Shown here one piece after another: positions 11,717-26,221 of a stretch of DNA of 64,000 bases. Every line of letters starts with the position of its first letter. Within the stretch, counting starts at the first letter, position 1. Below the pieces are notes generated by a model that saw only the letters and a list, made by a program, of their open reading frames with translations, did not search any database and was not told the DNA's origin. The stretch is from NCBI GenBank assembly GCA_947034885.2, contig OX344750.2, forward strand, positions 37,620,821 through 37,684,820, read 5' to 3'. The position numbers and the translations under genes are program-made. Origin of the DNA: Thuidium tamariscinum. Lineage: Eukaryota; Streptophyta; Bryopsida; Hypnales; Thuidiaceae.

Positions 11717-11840
11717 CACTACTAGAATAAGGGGGGTATGCAACGTTTTTTAGCCACGTTTGCATCCCCCTCCCCAAAATAAGCAATGTTTGGCTCCACA
11801 GGTGAAAAAATTTGGTCAAACAAGTTTTGAGCAATGTTTA
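11717..11840. mobile_element. CACTA-type terminus (CACTACTAGAATAAGGGGGG)
   Basis: The sequence CACTACTAGAATAAGGGGGG followed by TATGCAACG and repeated ACGTT / AAGCAATGTTT motifs has the look of a plant CACTA (En/Spm) terminal inverted repeat with subterminal repeats. A second, slightly altered copy starts at 12839 (ACTACTAAAACAAGGGGGG). No partner terminus was identified; either could be the 3-prime end of the torn CACTA gene further right or a separate remnant. Confidence 0.5.
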
Positions 11841-12838
11841 GAACAACGTCTGAAGAGAGCTAGTCGTTCCCAATGTGGATTTTGAGTTTTCGACCCAAAA
11901 TAGCAGCAAGCTGCTAGTTTCGAGCGGGAGTTGCGGTTCCTTTCCTAAGAACGAGGATTGAAAGTTAAAGTGAGCTTGGCCTTTTGTCAGTTCAGATTTT
12001 TAGAAGCTCCTCGATTAGACTGCCAGTTGTTGCTGGAATTTCCCAGATTAGGACTCCCAATTGCTCAGATGATATGACCCTCACTTGGCTAGTGGAAAAA
12101 CGTTGAATTATATATTTTTCCTTGTGCATCATGAAATATGCAAATTCTGAATTCATATTTTCAATCACAAAGCCCCTCTTAGTAATGGAGGGTGTGCAAG
12201 ATTAAATATCATGCACAAAAGAAGGTGAAAGCACCCATAACCAATCAAATAAGCAATTATATAGTTGATCGAGGGTATGGAAGGCAAAGCAAATATTTTC
12301 AGAGTAGCATCAAACTAAATGATGGAGAACTTAAGGATTATGGTGATTTCCTTGCTTAAAACAAAATTATTTTGAATTTTGGGAGGCAAAAAGTGCCTCA
12401 AACCTAGAGCCAATGTCTAGGCTCTTCCAATTTTGATCATTCAAGTAGTACTTTTTTGCTCATTGCTTCCTTTTTTTCTTTTTTTTCTTATGTGTCATGA
12501 ACTTATTGGTCCAACTTGGAAAAATGAAGAAATTTGTTTCATCCTTTTTAGAAATATAACACCAAATTGATTGCCAATGGGGAGGTCATTTGTATTAGGT
12601 TTAGGATCTTGTTTTAATTAGGAGATTTGTTTTGTAGACACTCAAGTCCCATGGCCTTTCCTTCCTTGCCAAAATCCACTCAAAAGTGTCACTTTTTGAG
12701 CATGTAATGAATGAATAATTAATTTTTTTTAATCTAACTATAAGATCTTAAGATCCTATACTACACTTGTCTTACATCATGTGGTAAAATTTATATGATG
12801 TTGACCATGTAGATTGAAAGATATTAGCCTTCAAATTT

Positions 12839-12925
12839 ACTACTAAAACAAGGGGGGTATGCGACGTTTTTTTAGCAACATCTTGTGTACTTACATAAAA
12901 ATAAGCAATGATTGGCTGTGCATGA
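12839..12925. mobile_element. Second CACTA-type terminus of the same family
   Basis: ACTACTAAAACAAGGGGGG and following TATGCGACGTTT and AATAAGCAATGATTGGCT match the terminus at 11717 in order and orientation, with mismatches. Confidence 0.4.
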
Positions 12926-14266
12926 ACTTCTTGGATGCGTATGCATTTAAGGGTTAAAGATAGTATCTTCAATCATGTGTTTCAAGAACTTGAGAATTTT
13001 GGAAAATGAATAAAATGAAATAAAAGATACATTATTGTAACTACTAAGAAGATTGAATATAAAATGAAATTCAAAAATTAATGAGTGTAGGAAAAAAATC
13101 TATCTTTTTTTTCTTTTAATATTGCAAAATCACAAATAAAAATAAAAATAAAGAATACTTAATGATTCATTGATCACTTAATATTTAACTCAATTTTATA
13201 AATATTTTAAAGATGAATATCAAAATATTTTTAGTTACAAAATTTTATGTAGTTTCTCAATCCATTTTTCAAATTATTGACTAATATGTATGTTATTGGA
13301 TTAGGCTTTAGGATTACTCCTCAAGTCCTAAAATGGGTCTTTTGAGTAATATAAAAAATTTTAGGATCTCATTACAAATTGAGTTCTAGAGTTTCCCTTT
13401 GAAATTTTCACAAACCATTTCTCCAAGGAGTAGCTTTAAGGCCCGACAATTTTCATAGCTTATGACTACATGTTTAAAAAGTTATGGCATTATATGTTGT
13501 GTTCAGGATTACTTGGTGGGTACCCTTAGCACCTAAAAAAACTTCTTCAAAGATTACCATTTTAAAAAAATAAACATTTGAAATTTGTTTATTACATTCA
13601 TGTATACATAGAAAGCTTTGAATCATTCCATTTTGATGAATGAGATGAAAGTTGTGAGGAATTTAGGTTTGGGATAGTTTGTGGGTAGTTTAGGAATCTC
13701 TTATCTACAAAAAAAAGTTTGAAATTCTTTATTTAATTCAATTTTTAATATTTTTGAAAAAACAATGAAACCACTTAGTGGAGGTTTTGGATTACAATAT
13801 TACAACCACTAGGATTGGCATTTTGCCATTTCCATAACTAAATTGTTCACAATTTGGTATTTTGAATCATTTTTTTCTACTTAAATTTTTTTCTATATGT
13901 TGTGCAATTCTAGTTGATTTGTAGATTTTTGAGAATGTAGCCAACTTGCATTGAAGAGTGAATTGATAGAGTAACCACCATTTTGAACATTTCTTTTATA
14001 CATAAGTGCCCTCATAGAAGCGCAATTGCACAAATTTTTGCAAAGATAAATAAAAAAGATTTTTGTCAATTATAATTTTAAGATCTTGCAATCTACATGA
14101 TGGAAATTTGATGTCTTCTTTTTTGACATCTTTTCAAACCACCTTACTACAAGATCCTTCAGTTACATATGGTGAAAAAAAAGTTTTATTAAAAATTTTG
14201 CACTTGCATTTAAAATTGCAATTTAAGAGTACTTCTGGTAAAAACATAGTCACTAATCTTTAGGGG
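12926..14266. repeat. Degenerate repeat related to the TTAA-flanked family
   Basis: AT-rich DNA. From about 13560 to 13940 it parallels 63560-63960 and, inverted, parts of 25560-25940 (shared phrases: CTTTGAATCATT, CTTTATTTAA, TATTTTGAATCATT, ATGTAGCCAACTT). It ends near TCTTTAGGGGTTAG (14258-14270), close to the CTTTAAGGG-TTAA ends seen elsewhere. The left end is unclear. Confidence 0.4.
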
Positions 14267-16429
14267 TTAGATATTGAAAAACAAAACTCCACCTTCTTTA
14301 AAGGCTTACAAAGGCTCATTGAACTTGCAATCCACAGGAATTTTCATGTATACAAATTCTAAGACAATGTTTTCAAATAAATGAAGAAAAATATCACACG
14401 TTTTTATTTTTTTTACAAAAACATTGATGAACATTTTGATCTTCCTTTGGAAATTTCTACTTTGAATTTGTTTTAGGCCTCCATATATAGTGGTCTTCAC
14501 AATTGATTGCATTAAACAATTAACTATTCTTTATCACTCCTAGACAATCCAATGACATCATCAAGAAAATCTAGAGCATCAGATTTTGAACTAGAGACGT
14601 TTTCTTCTCCTATTAAGTGCCCTCCAATATACCTACGTACAACTCTTCTTGGGCACAAAGTTTGTAAATGAATTGCTTCTTGCCTCTTGGGCATGGACAT
14701 CAAGATCAATTTGTTCAAGGTCATTGGATTCACTTTGCCTAGGAGATTGAAGTTGATCTTGTTCATCACTAAATGTGTCTTCTTCATCATTGCCATCAGT
14801 AAATTCATCCTCTTCTTCATCTACAAACTCCACAGATACACAATCTTCTAAATTTCTCGTATCCCTCACATCAAATGTTGTCACTCTTGTACGGATTTCA
14901 TCGTCTACTAATGTTGCGTTGTCCTCGTTCTCTTCACTAACTGTTCTTGGTTTCTTTTTATATGAAATCTTTTGGATCCTGGCTTCATATTTAACAACCA
15001 AATGTTAGTTTTTATTAAGTCTATCTTCAATGTAGAATACTTGGTCTACATCAAAAGGATAAACAAAGGATTCATGTCTTTCTAAATGAGATGGCATGTA
15101 GTTACTTGTATGTACACGAATAAAATTGCATTCATCAACTAGGACTCTTGCATTCCCACGAGGTGTGGGTTTACTATCATACCAGTCTCCTTGAAGTAAT
15201 ATTGTTGTAAAGGATGTAAATTTCACTTCTACAATGTTTTTTATTCTTCCTAAGTACTCAATAGTACATGGGTCTCTATTATCGTCAAAGTCATAGAATG
15301 AACATGCTATACCTGAACATAATCAATTCAGTAGATATTGTAGCAAATTCATAATAGAATAAATTACTTGAATCAGGATTTTTTATTCTATTAAAAATTT
15401 TACTAAGAAAATTATTCCGTTGCACAGTACAAAATTGCATTACAAAATAATTAAATGAAAAATGTGAACTTCTCACTTGAATCTTGTGTTTTTTTCCCAA
15501 CATCTCTATCTCCCACCCTCAAATATTTTCCTGCAGCCCACATGTGAGCAAAGAACTTCACTTTTGGATGTGGGCCCAATAAAATATTATACTCATGGTC
15601 CGAAATAGGTTCACCCAACCTAATTTGTGTTCTCATTTGAGAAAGTGCCCACTCTACAAAGTCCACTTCATTGTCAATGACTTCTACATCATATCGTCTT
15701 CTCCAAGGTGCCATGCTAGGGTCATTTTTCAATACAAAATTGTGAACTTGTTGCGAAAAAACATTCCCTACTGCATCTCTATCAAGGCGTCGCATTTTAT
15801 ATGCTTTTGACAATACCATCTCTGATAAATATGGATCTTCTTTTAGACTCCATTTTTCAGGTGCATGTGGTGCCAATCGAGTTGTGTACTCTGTGGTATA
15901 GTGCATTGCCTCTGATAGTATATAACCCTCAGCCATTGAACCCTCTAAACGAGCTTTTTGTCTAACCCAACTTTTCAAATGTTTCATATATCATTCTAAA
16001 AAGTACATCCAACGAGTTGAAACGGGACCACACAATTCAACTTCTCCAACCAAATGCCAAATCAGGTGCACTTGAATGTCAAAAAAACTTGAAGGGAGAT
16101 TTCTTTCCATATCACACATTAACTCTACCGCCATCACTACAAAAAAAAACTGTCCTAAATGACTGCACGAAGTGACTGCAAAATACTAGATGTCTGGAAC
16201 AACTAAAGAATGACTGCAAATTCTGTAATTGCACCAAGGTTGCAGTGTCTAAGTGTTTAAGTCATTTTTCAGTCATTTTGAACGACTTGCGGATGAAGCA
16301 ATGATGAAGTGTGACATTTACTGCAACTATTCATTCAAGATGACATTGACAATATTAAAGGGAAGTGGGAGGCATCCAATATGGATATTGAAGTCATTAA
16401 CAGTGAATGCACATGACTATTGTGTGACT

Positions 16430-17035
16430 CCAAAATGACTTAAATGTTTTTTTTTAGCCAAATCAAGATTTTAAAAAAAAAAATGAATAGGACAATTTGT
16501 TGACGTGGACTTTAGTCATTTCTATATGACTACAATGTGACTGTACATCACTATTGTGTGATTACAAAATGACTTAAATGTTTTTTTAAGCCAAATCAAG
16601 ATTTTTTTGTAGAAAAAATGGATAGGACAATTTGCTGACGTGGACTTTAGTCTTTTTTTATGACTACAATGCCACTGTCTATGACTATTGTGTGACTCCA
16701 AAGTAACTTCAATATTTTTTTAAGCCGAATCAAGATTCTTTTGTAGAAAAAATGGATAGGACAATTTTCTGACGTGAACTTTAGTCTTTTTTTATGATTA
16801 TAACACCAATGTCTATGTATTTTGTGACTCCAAAATGACTTCAATGTTTTTTTAAACCAAATCAAGATTTTTTTGTAGAAAAAATGGATAGGACAATTTG
16901 CTTACGTGGACTTTAGTCTTTTTTTATGACTACAATGCCATTGTCTATGACTATTGTGTGACTCCAAAATGACTTCAATGTTTTTTTAAGCCAAATCAAG
17001 ATTTTTTTGTAGAAAAAACAGATAGGGCAATTTGT
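16430..17035. repeat. ~132-bp tandem repeat, about 4.5 copies
   Basis: The phrase AAGCCAAATCAAGATT recurs near 16456, 16589, 16721, 16854 and 16988, each with GATAGGACAATTTGCTGACG and GACTACAATG parts at constant spacing. It forms the left subterminal part of the CACTA element at 16135-20764. Confidence 0.8.
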
Positions 17036-17344
17036 TGAAAAAAGTGTTTAATGCTAAAATGCTCTTAAAAAATGCACTATGTTTCTTGCAAGGGCCCTTT
17101 AGAATCTTCCAACACTCACACTTTAATATCCTTCTTAAGCGAATAAGTTATCTTCTTGGGTATGCAACTCCTATAGTATATGGCCCTAATTACAATCACT
17201 TATAAACAAATGCACTTTAGTCCAATCTCAAGGGATGTAATTTGTTTAAATGTAGAAAATTCTTATATCATTTTTAACAAGAAATTCAAAAATGTAATTA
17301 CATACATGAAATTAATATTCTTTGAGGACTATTAAAGTATTTAA

Positions 17345-17895
17345 TCCTTTAGGGCCTAGCATGCCAATTTTGGTTCTTTTAAATTGAATTTTGGGAATTG
17401 CAACACTCTCTTGGCCTTAGTTGCTCTTGAAGTATGAACAAGATGTGAGGGCACAAGTATTCCGCTTTTAACGAGCCATTGGCCATCAAATTTGGAGCAA
17501 TGATGATTTGTCTATGGCAATTTGAAATTGAGAATTCTAGAGTTTTAAAATGCATTGTGGAACATGTTTCTCTATTGAATTGATTTGTGTATAATTAAAG
17601 AGAGCATGCCAACTTTACCATAATGTTCAATATAATGAACTCTATTTTCAATAAAAATTTCATTGTAAAGTGAGCTTTTTTGTAATTACTATAATTTTTC
17701 AAAGACATAAACTTTAAAAAATCATATAAATTTCATTTTTTGTTCCAAAAATATTTAAAAATCACATTAGATAGAAGATATGAATGCTTATTTGTAGAAA
17801 AATAATAATTTAAATTAAATTATAAAATTTTAATATGCAAATTTGATTCTAGACGAATTCAAGAGGCTGCTTGGGGCTCCTTAGGCCCTAAAGGG
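17345..17895. mobile_element. TTAA-flanked inverted-repeat element
   Basis: Left end TTAA-TCCTTTAGGGCCTAGC, right end CTCCTTAGGCCCTAAAGGG-TTAA. The 12-13-bp inverted termini sit directly inside TTAA on both sides, as for piggyBac-type insertions. 551 bp, no coding capacity. Confidence 0.55.
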
Positions 17896-18204
17896 TTAAA
17901 AACTAGTTCTATGAGTTTTTCTAATATATATATCATAGAATAAGGTATAAAATATTTTAGATTTTTTTTTTAAATTTAATATTAACTAGGTGGGATTTCT
18001 TGTAGTCAAATTTTTAAAATTATTCATAGGTGTTTCAATTCTTCATATACATTGTGAATTTTTATTGATAAGTACACTCTCCAAAATTTTCTACATTTAA
18101 TTTTTTATAATTTGGTCTTTTTTTAACTTGGTCTTTATAAATTCAATATAATTTTACAAAAGCAGTTGTTTTAACACCAATGACTTTTGCACACATACAC
18201 ACTA

Positions 18205-18411
<207 letters not shown>

Positions 18412-18759
18412 ATACAAAAATTGCATACCTAAGTTTATCTTTTATTCTTTCTAATTTTTTATTCCTAATTTTTTCTTAAGTAGATAACTCTTAGGAGATT
18501 TTGTATATCATATGCAATAAAGTAATTTTTTAATCCCTTATTAATTTTTTAATAAACTCATTAGGAAAATTTTCAACCCTAAAAGAGGCTATTAAGAATT
18601 CATTTTGAGCACCTCCATGGTGCAATTCCAAAAGAAAAAATGAAAAAATTGAGAAAGAAATTAAAATACTCTTAAAAATATTTATCAATTATCAATCTCA
18701 TGTAGTGTTGACACAAGACTAATAATACCATGTTAGATTCAAAATTTCAAAAAATTAAA

Positions 18760-18870
18760 AAAATATATATGTATATGTATATGTATGTATATATATATGT
18801 ATACATACATACATACATACATATATATATAAAAAAAAATGTATAAATATATATATGTATATATAGATTT
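18760..18870. repeat. TATG/TACA microsatellite
   Basis: Alternating TATATG, ATACATAC and TATA runs, interrupted by a short A tract. Confidence 0.85.
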
Positions 18871-19874
18871 GCACTATGGGGGTACAAAACTTGCAGTCTT
18901 TTTTAGAGACAGAATTATTCCTAATGGTAAATTCAACTTATAATTTTCAACTTTGATTGATAATAATCTTAGATTTCTATTGTTGAAAACTTTCACCCCA
19001 AATAATATATAATACAACTTTCAAGAAGATTGATAAATGAAGGAAAATGACTCATATTGACATGTAGTCCAATTCAAATACTTATTGAAAATACATTTTG
19101 TTGACCATTGCATCAATATTCAAGAAGTAGAAGGTCTAAAATCTTTATTACATGTGGTTTGCTAACAATATAAATACATGGAGTGCTTCCCCTAGGTTTA
19201 TCTTATTCATTTCTTCTTAAACATCTTCTTTTAGAATACAAGACTTCTTTTGTTTTATAATTTTATTGTGAAATGATGCATTGTTGGTGGTCTTTTTCTT
19301 TATTTGTGTATAATATTTTTTTCTTTAGGGTCTATTTCTATGATTTATTTAAATTCCTATCAATATGCCACCAATACTTCTAGAAATATGTGCCATTGTC
19401 ATTGCACTAGTTTTGAACACTTCATATAATTTACATTTGAAATATAAAGAATATCAATAAATATACACTAAGGTCTTTAGAAAGGACCCAATAGTAATTA
19501 TTAAGTTACATTTTTTCACTCTGGTTCTACTACAAAATGACTTCGTGTGACTGCGAAACAACTATTCAAAAGTCTAGTATTCTTTCTATGTCAATTTTTT
19601 TCAAACCTTTTAGTAAACTTGTCTGTAATTTTTGAATTAAGGCTCAAAATCCAAAACGAATTTTTGGAGGTGAAAGTGACAATGATCTTCTAACTTTCAT
19701 CATTTCAAAGTTTTTTGAAAAAAATTCATATACTATGCCTCAATGAGGTTCAAAATATTATTTGTAATGCAATTCCTACGTTTTACATATCCCACAAGCT
19801 TTGTCTTGCCAACTACTATCCTACTTCTATGAAAGGCTTGACATTTCTTCTATTCATACTCACACACTAAAATA

Positions 19875-19990
19875 CATGGAATAATGCATGGCATATGGTA
19901 TATGGTGTATGGTGTATGGCATATAGTATATTGTATTGTATGAATTGTATATGGTGTATTGTATGTGGTATATTGTGCAATACAAAAATA
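19875..19990. repeat. GTAT-rich simple repeat
   Basis: Imperfect TATGGTGTATGGTATAT-type phrases. Open frames here are low-complexity by-products. Confidence 0.7.
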
Positions 19991-22900
19991 TTGTGTATAG
20001 TGTATTGTTGCAAAATTTTGAATGTATTCATATATGACAATGGAATGACTACTTCCCATATAATTATTAATATATTTTTTTTGCACACATTGCCACAAAA
20101 AAAATTCGCATTTAACATCTTTGTATAGTGACTACATTACAACTGCAAAATGACTAAATAATGACTTTACAATGACTTCATAGTGACTCTGACATCAACA
20201 ACGTACGGATTATTCATAATACCAAAATGACTACAAAATGACTTCATAGTGACTTCTACGTGACTCTGACATGGATGTCCATGTCAGCAATACTCAAACT
20301 ACATTACAACTGCAAAATGATTAAATAATGACTTCACAGTGACTCTGACGTCAGCAAAGTACGGATTATTCATAATATCAAAATGACTACATAATGACTT
20401 CATAGTGAATTCCACATGACTCTGATGTGGATGTCCACGTCAGTAGTACTCAAACTTGCAAATGACATAGTGACTGCAAAGTGACTCTGAAATTTGCTGA
20501 CGTCATGCTACTTCTCCAAAATTTTGGAGTGGAATGGGCAACTGCCCACAATTTTTGAACAATTGTCCGAAAATCACAAGTGCCATGTAGACCTTGTCAT
20601 TCCTTTGTCATCCAAGTGTGTGATAATACAGTAGCAGTCACTGCAGGTCATGACTTGTCCACAATGACTTCTAGACACCAAGTCGCGGTGCAGTCGTTTT
20701 TCACCTAAATGACTGCCCTGTAGTCATTTATTGCAGTCATTTAAACTCTGCTTTTTTTGTAGTGCATTGTCTTCAATTCTATAACTTCTGAATTTTATAT
20801 TTCTTTGCCACATCCAATGAAAAACTCTGCCTAATCAATACACAATACTCCGCAATTTCTCATTCAAAGCATCCCTAATTGCTATAGGTAGTAATTCATA
20901 GAGTAGATTGTGGTAGTCATGGGTCTTCATGCTTGTGATTTTGTAGTCCACAAATTTGTATTCAAATGAAGATCCATAATTTTTTGGAGTCCTTGTACTT
21001 TGAAGTACATCAATTACTTGGTTGAATTCACTCTTGGTAAATATCCAAGGTGATGGAGGTGGCGCACATCCAGGCTCAATCCACATATCTTTCATAATCT
21101 CCGAATTCTTCATTTCTATCCTTTGTGATTCAGAGTCAGCTTTTGTACCCTTGGTATTTGTCAAAGTTTTGAAAAGAGAAGCACACACATTCTTCTATAT
21201 ATGCATTGGATCAAGAAGGTGTCGTATCAAGAGGTCCTACACACATTAGTCCCAAATTCAAGGTTTAGGTAGAGTGTGAGAAGTTATTAAATTTATTGCA
21301 TGGAATTTTATGTAATGAACATTTTTGACAACAAATAAAAGTTGGTAGAAACGCAATGCCTAGTAAAATGATATATACATGATCATGCCAAGGTTGCATG
21401 AAAAACAACTCACCGCCTAGTATTTGAGGTCATATAGCTTTGAACAACTTGTCATACCACTCTTCTGAAGCTCCAAATTCCCAGTTTGAACTTTCTCCCA
21501 TTGCACTAGGGTCATTGCAAGAAACACCTGTCCTATTTCATGTCACAATTTGAACCACTTTTTTGTTGTCTACAATAACTTTTGGAGATTAAGTCCAATG
21601 AAAATGAAATTTTTATTGAACATACCTAACTTGAAGTTTATTAGATCCCTTATTTTTCAGAAATTAAAAAAAATCATTTTATATTTAAAAAACATTTTCG
21701 TTGAGCGTCACAAAATTACATTTATGGTTATCATTACGTTCGCAGTGTCTAAATTTAATGATTTGATGACAAAACTTTCATGGTCTATTTGCATAGGTGT
21801 AAAACCTACAAATTCCAAAAAAAATTTTAAAAATATGTTTTTTTATATCCTCCAGATGAGTACAAAGTTTTTTTTTTGGCACGCAATTTTTGAACAATGG
21901 TAATGGTTCTAAGATCGAACTTTTGGTCAAATCTCATCAAAATCAACTTTCCTCAAATGGCCAATTTTTAGTTTTTCTTAAAATTGATTTTCCTATTTTT
22001 TACAAATTAAAATGTCGAAGTACTAATTTTCATGAGATTTTGCACTTTTCTGGATTTCCTACTTAGAGATTTTTCCTATGCTTTTCCTTTCTAGGGTATA
22101 TTCTTCTTAAAGGTTTATACATGAAACATATTTTTCACTTTTTTTAAAAATTGTTTTTCTAATTTTAAAGTACTCCCGAAAAAAAAAAGGCTACGTTGCA
22201 AAACGCTCCACTTTTTGGTAGGTGTTTCTTGCAACGACCCACTAACCAATCCCAACCATCCATGGTAGGAGGGGGTTTTGAGTTGGACTCCACTTCTCCA
22301 TTGAACTCACTAGCAAATTCATTTAGCCTCCATGGATGGCCTTCAGGTAAATACCTTCGGTACCCATGATATATAATCTTATTTAATTCTTTTGTAGAGT
22401 AGGAATTAAGGTGCTCTGGTCCACAAACTACACATCCATAAAAACCTTGTGTTTGCAATGAAGAAACCACACCATATCCTGGGTAGTCATGCATGGTCCA
22501 CAAAAGTATAGCCTTCATCAGAAAGACAGAAACTCCTCTTTATTGTTTGCATCAAAACATTTTGCTCCACTTTTCCATAATTGATTGAATTCATCAACAA
22601 TGGGTGCCAAATACACATTCATATCTTTCACTTTCTTCTTCCCTGTACAATTAGACCAACCATTATTAATATTTGAATGATGTACACAAATGTGAGGTCT
22701 GAACTTCAAATTTAAATTAAAGTTCTAACTTCATACAATAAAATATCTAGGGAAGGTGATTAGTATTTGTTTGGTTTAGGATTTAGGGTAATGCATATGA
22801 TTTGATAGTAATGCCCAAATGTTCCTATTTACTTTCAAAAGATGTAAAGATACAATAAATATACTAATAAACCACCTGAAATAATTGCAGCAAGTATAAA

Positions 22901-23841
22901 AATGAAGCCTTGATGGTTAGCCAAGGACAGGGCTATGCGGACGTCCGGGCGTCCGTGTCCGGCACCCCGCGGATGTCCTGTGACATTTGAATTTCCTGTA
23001 TTTACTGCGCCCGGTAAAAAACTGAGGCGGACGGCCGCCCCAGTAGTCGGCATCGGAGGTCCTGTCCGACTGCCCGTCCGCCCCGACCGCTGGCGTCGGA
23101 GGTCCCGTCCGACCGCCTGTCCGCCCTGACCACCGGCGTTGGAGGTCCTGTCCGCTCCGACCGACTGCGTCCGCCACGCGTCCGTGATGGCATCCGCATC
23201 GACCCTGATGAGAATGTCTGAAAAAAAAAATTAAAACTTTTCACCATATAAGGTAACTAGTCAATAAATTGACCATTTAAGAGCTGAAACTGAATTTTGG
23301 GGAGGGGAAACGTCTTAAAATATTTTCCAATAAATTGTCTTTGAAAGACAAGTTGAGTTGACATCTAACTGAAATTGTTTTATAATTTTTGAAGTTTTGT
23401 GGAATTAGTTATGAATTTTTTGAAGTTGAAAGGGCATAGGGCTTTGAAAATGCCCACCCCTGCAATGTACACCTTTTGTACATTGCTGAAGGCTACAAAA
23501 AGCAACATGTACAAGTTGCGTACAATTGAGAAAGTGGGCAATTTTAGGCACATTGAACTTGCAATTGGTGGGCAAATTTACAATAAAATTTTGGAACAAT
23601 GTACTTGATTACTTGAAAAAGTTAACAAAAAGATCGACAAATTGGTTTTCTTCAAAAAAAATTAATGATGAAGATTTTGATTTTTGACGTTCCTTTAAGG
23701 ACAAGTATTTCGTATTTTGAAGTGCATTTGGGGGATCCTTTTGGGATTAATGACATTTTTGAATCACGATTTGTCCATGTCATGATTTTAATTAAAAATG
23801 CCATGAATTTTTCAGGACCCCGCAAAAGGAATTTTGTCATT

Positions 23842-24872
23842 TGTGACTAATGCCCTTTGGGGCATTAGTCACATTAGTCACAATTTAGTATATTTGCCAC
23901 AACTTTTGCATGGGCAATTAATATTTTTTCTAAATTTTTTAATACATGCTTGGCATGATGAGGGACTCCTACTTGCAAATTTTCAAAAGTAAAGGACACT
24001 TTTACAATTCTGTGCAATTTTTTGATGGTTTTGACTTACAACCCAAGAAGAAATAAAATTGGAGGTCACTTGTCCAACTTCGAACGTCAATATGCTTCAT
24101 TAGGATGCATTGGAAGTATTTGGGGATTTTCCAAAAAAATTGAAATTGAGAAGGATAGGAATTTGGGAGATATGCTCAATTGTGACTAATGTGACTAATG
24201 CTCTTTTGGGGCATTAGTCACATTAGTCACAATTTACTATATTAGCCACAACTTTTGCATGGGCAACTAAAACTTTCTAAATTTTTTATACATGCTTGGC
24301 ATGATGAGGGACTCCTACTTGCAAATTTTCAAAAGTAAAGGACACTTTTAGAATTCTGTGCAATTTTTTGATGGTTTTGACTTACAACCCAAAAAGAAAT
24401 AAAATTGGAAGTCACTTATCCAACTTCGAATGTCAATATGCTTCATTAGGATGCATTAGAAGTATTTGGAGATTTTCAAAAAAAATTGAAAAAGAAAAGG
24501 CTAGGAATTTGGGAGATATGTTCAATTGTGACTAATGTGACTAATGCTCTTTGGGGCATTAGTCACATTAGTCACAATTTAGTATGTTTGCCACAACTTT
24601 TGCATGGGCAAATAAAATTTTCTAAATTCTTTTATACATGCTTGGCATGATGTAGGACACCTACTTGCAAATTTTCAAAAGCAAAGGACACTTTTAGAAT
24701 TTTGTACAATTTTTTGATGGTTTTGACTTACAACCCAAAAAGAAATAAAATTGGAGGTTACTTGTCCAACTTCAAATGTCAATATGCTTCATTAGGATGC
24801 ATTGGAAGTATTTGGGGATTTTCAAGAAAAATTGCAATTGAGAAGGATAGGAATTTAGGAGATATGTTCAAT
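23842..24872. repeat. Three ~345-bp tandem units joined by perfect hairpins
   Basis: Each unit starts with a near-perfect palindrome built from TGTGACTAATGTGACTAATG and its complement around a TTTGGGGC centre (near 23842, 24181 and 24529). The body contains CACAACTTTTGCATGGGCAA and CTTCATTAGGATGCATT at fixed offsets. After the third unit the hairpin is replaced by a GC-rich GTCGGACC segment. Confidence 0.8.
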
Positions 24873-25795
24873 TGTCGGACCTCTGGCGTCCGCCTCGGGT
24901 CGTCCGACAATAGGCCCGTCCGCCTCGGAAGTCGTCGGCCGGACTTGGCGTTCGACAGCCCCGCTATGCATCCGCCCTTCCGATGTCCTCGTCCGCCTTG
25001 CCACCACCCAACGTCTGCCCTGTCGACTTCGCCGTCCGCCCTACTGACTTCGCCGTCCGCCCTTCCGACCGCCCAGCGTCCGCCCTTTGGCCCTGCCTGT
25101 CCGCCCTAACGACCAAGTGGGCGTCCGACAAAGGCGTCCGCCCTGCCGACCGACTAACCTCCGCCGAAGACCGCTCAGATTTCAAGTCCAAACTCAACAT
25201 TGGATTCCACAAGTCCAAACTCAACATTGGGTTCCTAGAAGTCATATTTAAAGCTTTAACCCTTAAAGGACCGTCAATATACTTTCACCAAAAGCACTCC
25301 AAAAGACCAAAACTGCCATTTCTAGTACAAGTACCAAAATTTTTGGAAAAAAACTTTTTTTGACATATCTGACCATAGGATATTGTATTATATAGTATCA
25401 AAAACATGTAGTAAAAATTTCAAACATTTCCACCAAGTGGATTGCAAGATATAAGCATTCAAATTAACTAAAATCATTTTTTTGACTCTGTGAAAAGCAA
25501 GGCAGGTGCACTTCAGTACTTCACAAGCTCACATTTCTATGAAAAAATGACCTAAATGGTGGTGCTTCTTTGGATTTGTTTTCCTAGACAAGTTGGGCAC
25601 ATGCTTGAAAGTTTTCAAATCATTTGGAATAGTACAACATATAGGAAAAAAATAGTAAGTATGTAGTAGTAGAGAATGATTAAACATACTAAATTATTTA
25701 TAGTTGAAATATGGAATTGAAAATTTCCAATCCCAAATTCTCAATGGTCGAAAATTTGAAATGTTGTAATAATGTATCTACATCTTGCGATTTTT
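23842..25795 (+). repeat. Left arm of a ~1.95-kb inverted repeat
   Basis: The arm pairs with 27726-29677 (coordinates sum to about 53521 across most of it). The part from about 24181 inward appears identical wherever I compared it, including two long frames present in both arms; the outermost unit differs at several positions. It contains three ~345-bp units followed by a GC-rich GTCCG segment (24873-25180) and the outer half of a TTAA-flanked element. Confidence 0.9.
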
Positions 25796-26221
25796 TTTTT
25801 GTCCAAGAATATTGGAAATTGGGTAAGATAAAGGATTTCGAAGTTTATTTTTAGAGTAGGAAATCCAAAACTGACCAAAAACAAAAAATCCACATAACTT
25901 TTGACTCATTCATCAAAATGGAATGATTCAAAACTTCACGCGTATACAAAATTCTAGAAAATCAATTTGTGGAATTCTTGTTTATGAAAAAAGTGATTTT
26001 CTCTGATTTGCATGAAATGCCCAGTTATGAAAAAAAATAACATATTAGGCTATAACTTTTGACTTGTATTTTCAAATGTCATGAAAATTTGTTGCATATG
26101 AAAGATTTTTCTTGCCCCCACATTCTATTCAAATTTCAGCCTCAGATCTAAAAATCCCCGCTCGTAGGTACCTGCCCAAAATTTCTATACATCCCAAAAA
26201 AACAGTGCAGTCTTTTAAGGG
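25260..26221. mobile_element. TTAA-flanked (piggyBac-like) element, 962 bp
   Basis: Left end TTAA-CCCTTAAAGGACCGTC, right end GCAGTCTTTTAAGGG-TTAA. Inverted termini CCCTTAAARGA lie inside TTAA target copies. No transposase. Its left half is part of the palindrome arm; its right half lies in the spacer. Confidence 0.6.

Noticed and set aside
22165-22709. A separate small gene at 22165-22709
   Set aside because: Sequence (YLAPIVDEF, LLWTMHDYPGYG) is the middle of a TNP2 transposase continuous with the segments on either side of the insertions.
23842-24872. CRISPR array (regularly spaced palindromes)
   Set aside because: Spacing of ~345 bp, homologous inter-palindrome sequence and a plant nuclear setting exclude it.
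24702-25363. Identical 135- and 126-aa proteins at 24702-25363 and 28158-28819
   Set aside because: They are the two arms of an inverted repeat read across GC-rich GTCCG motifs; no protein-like conservation.
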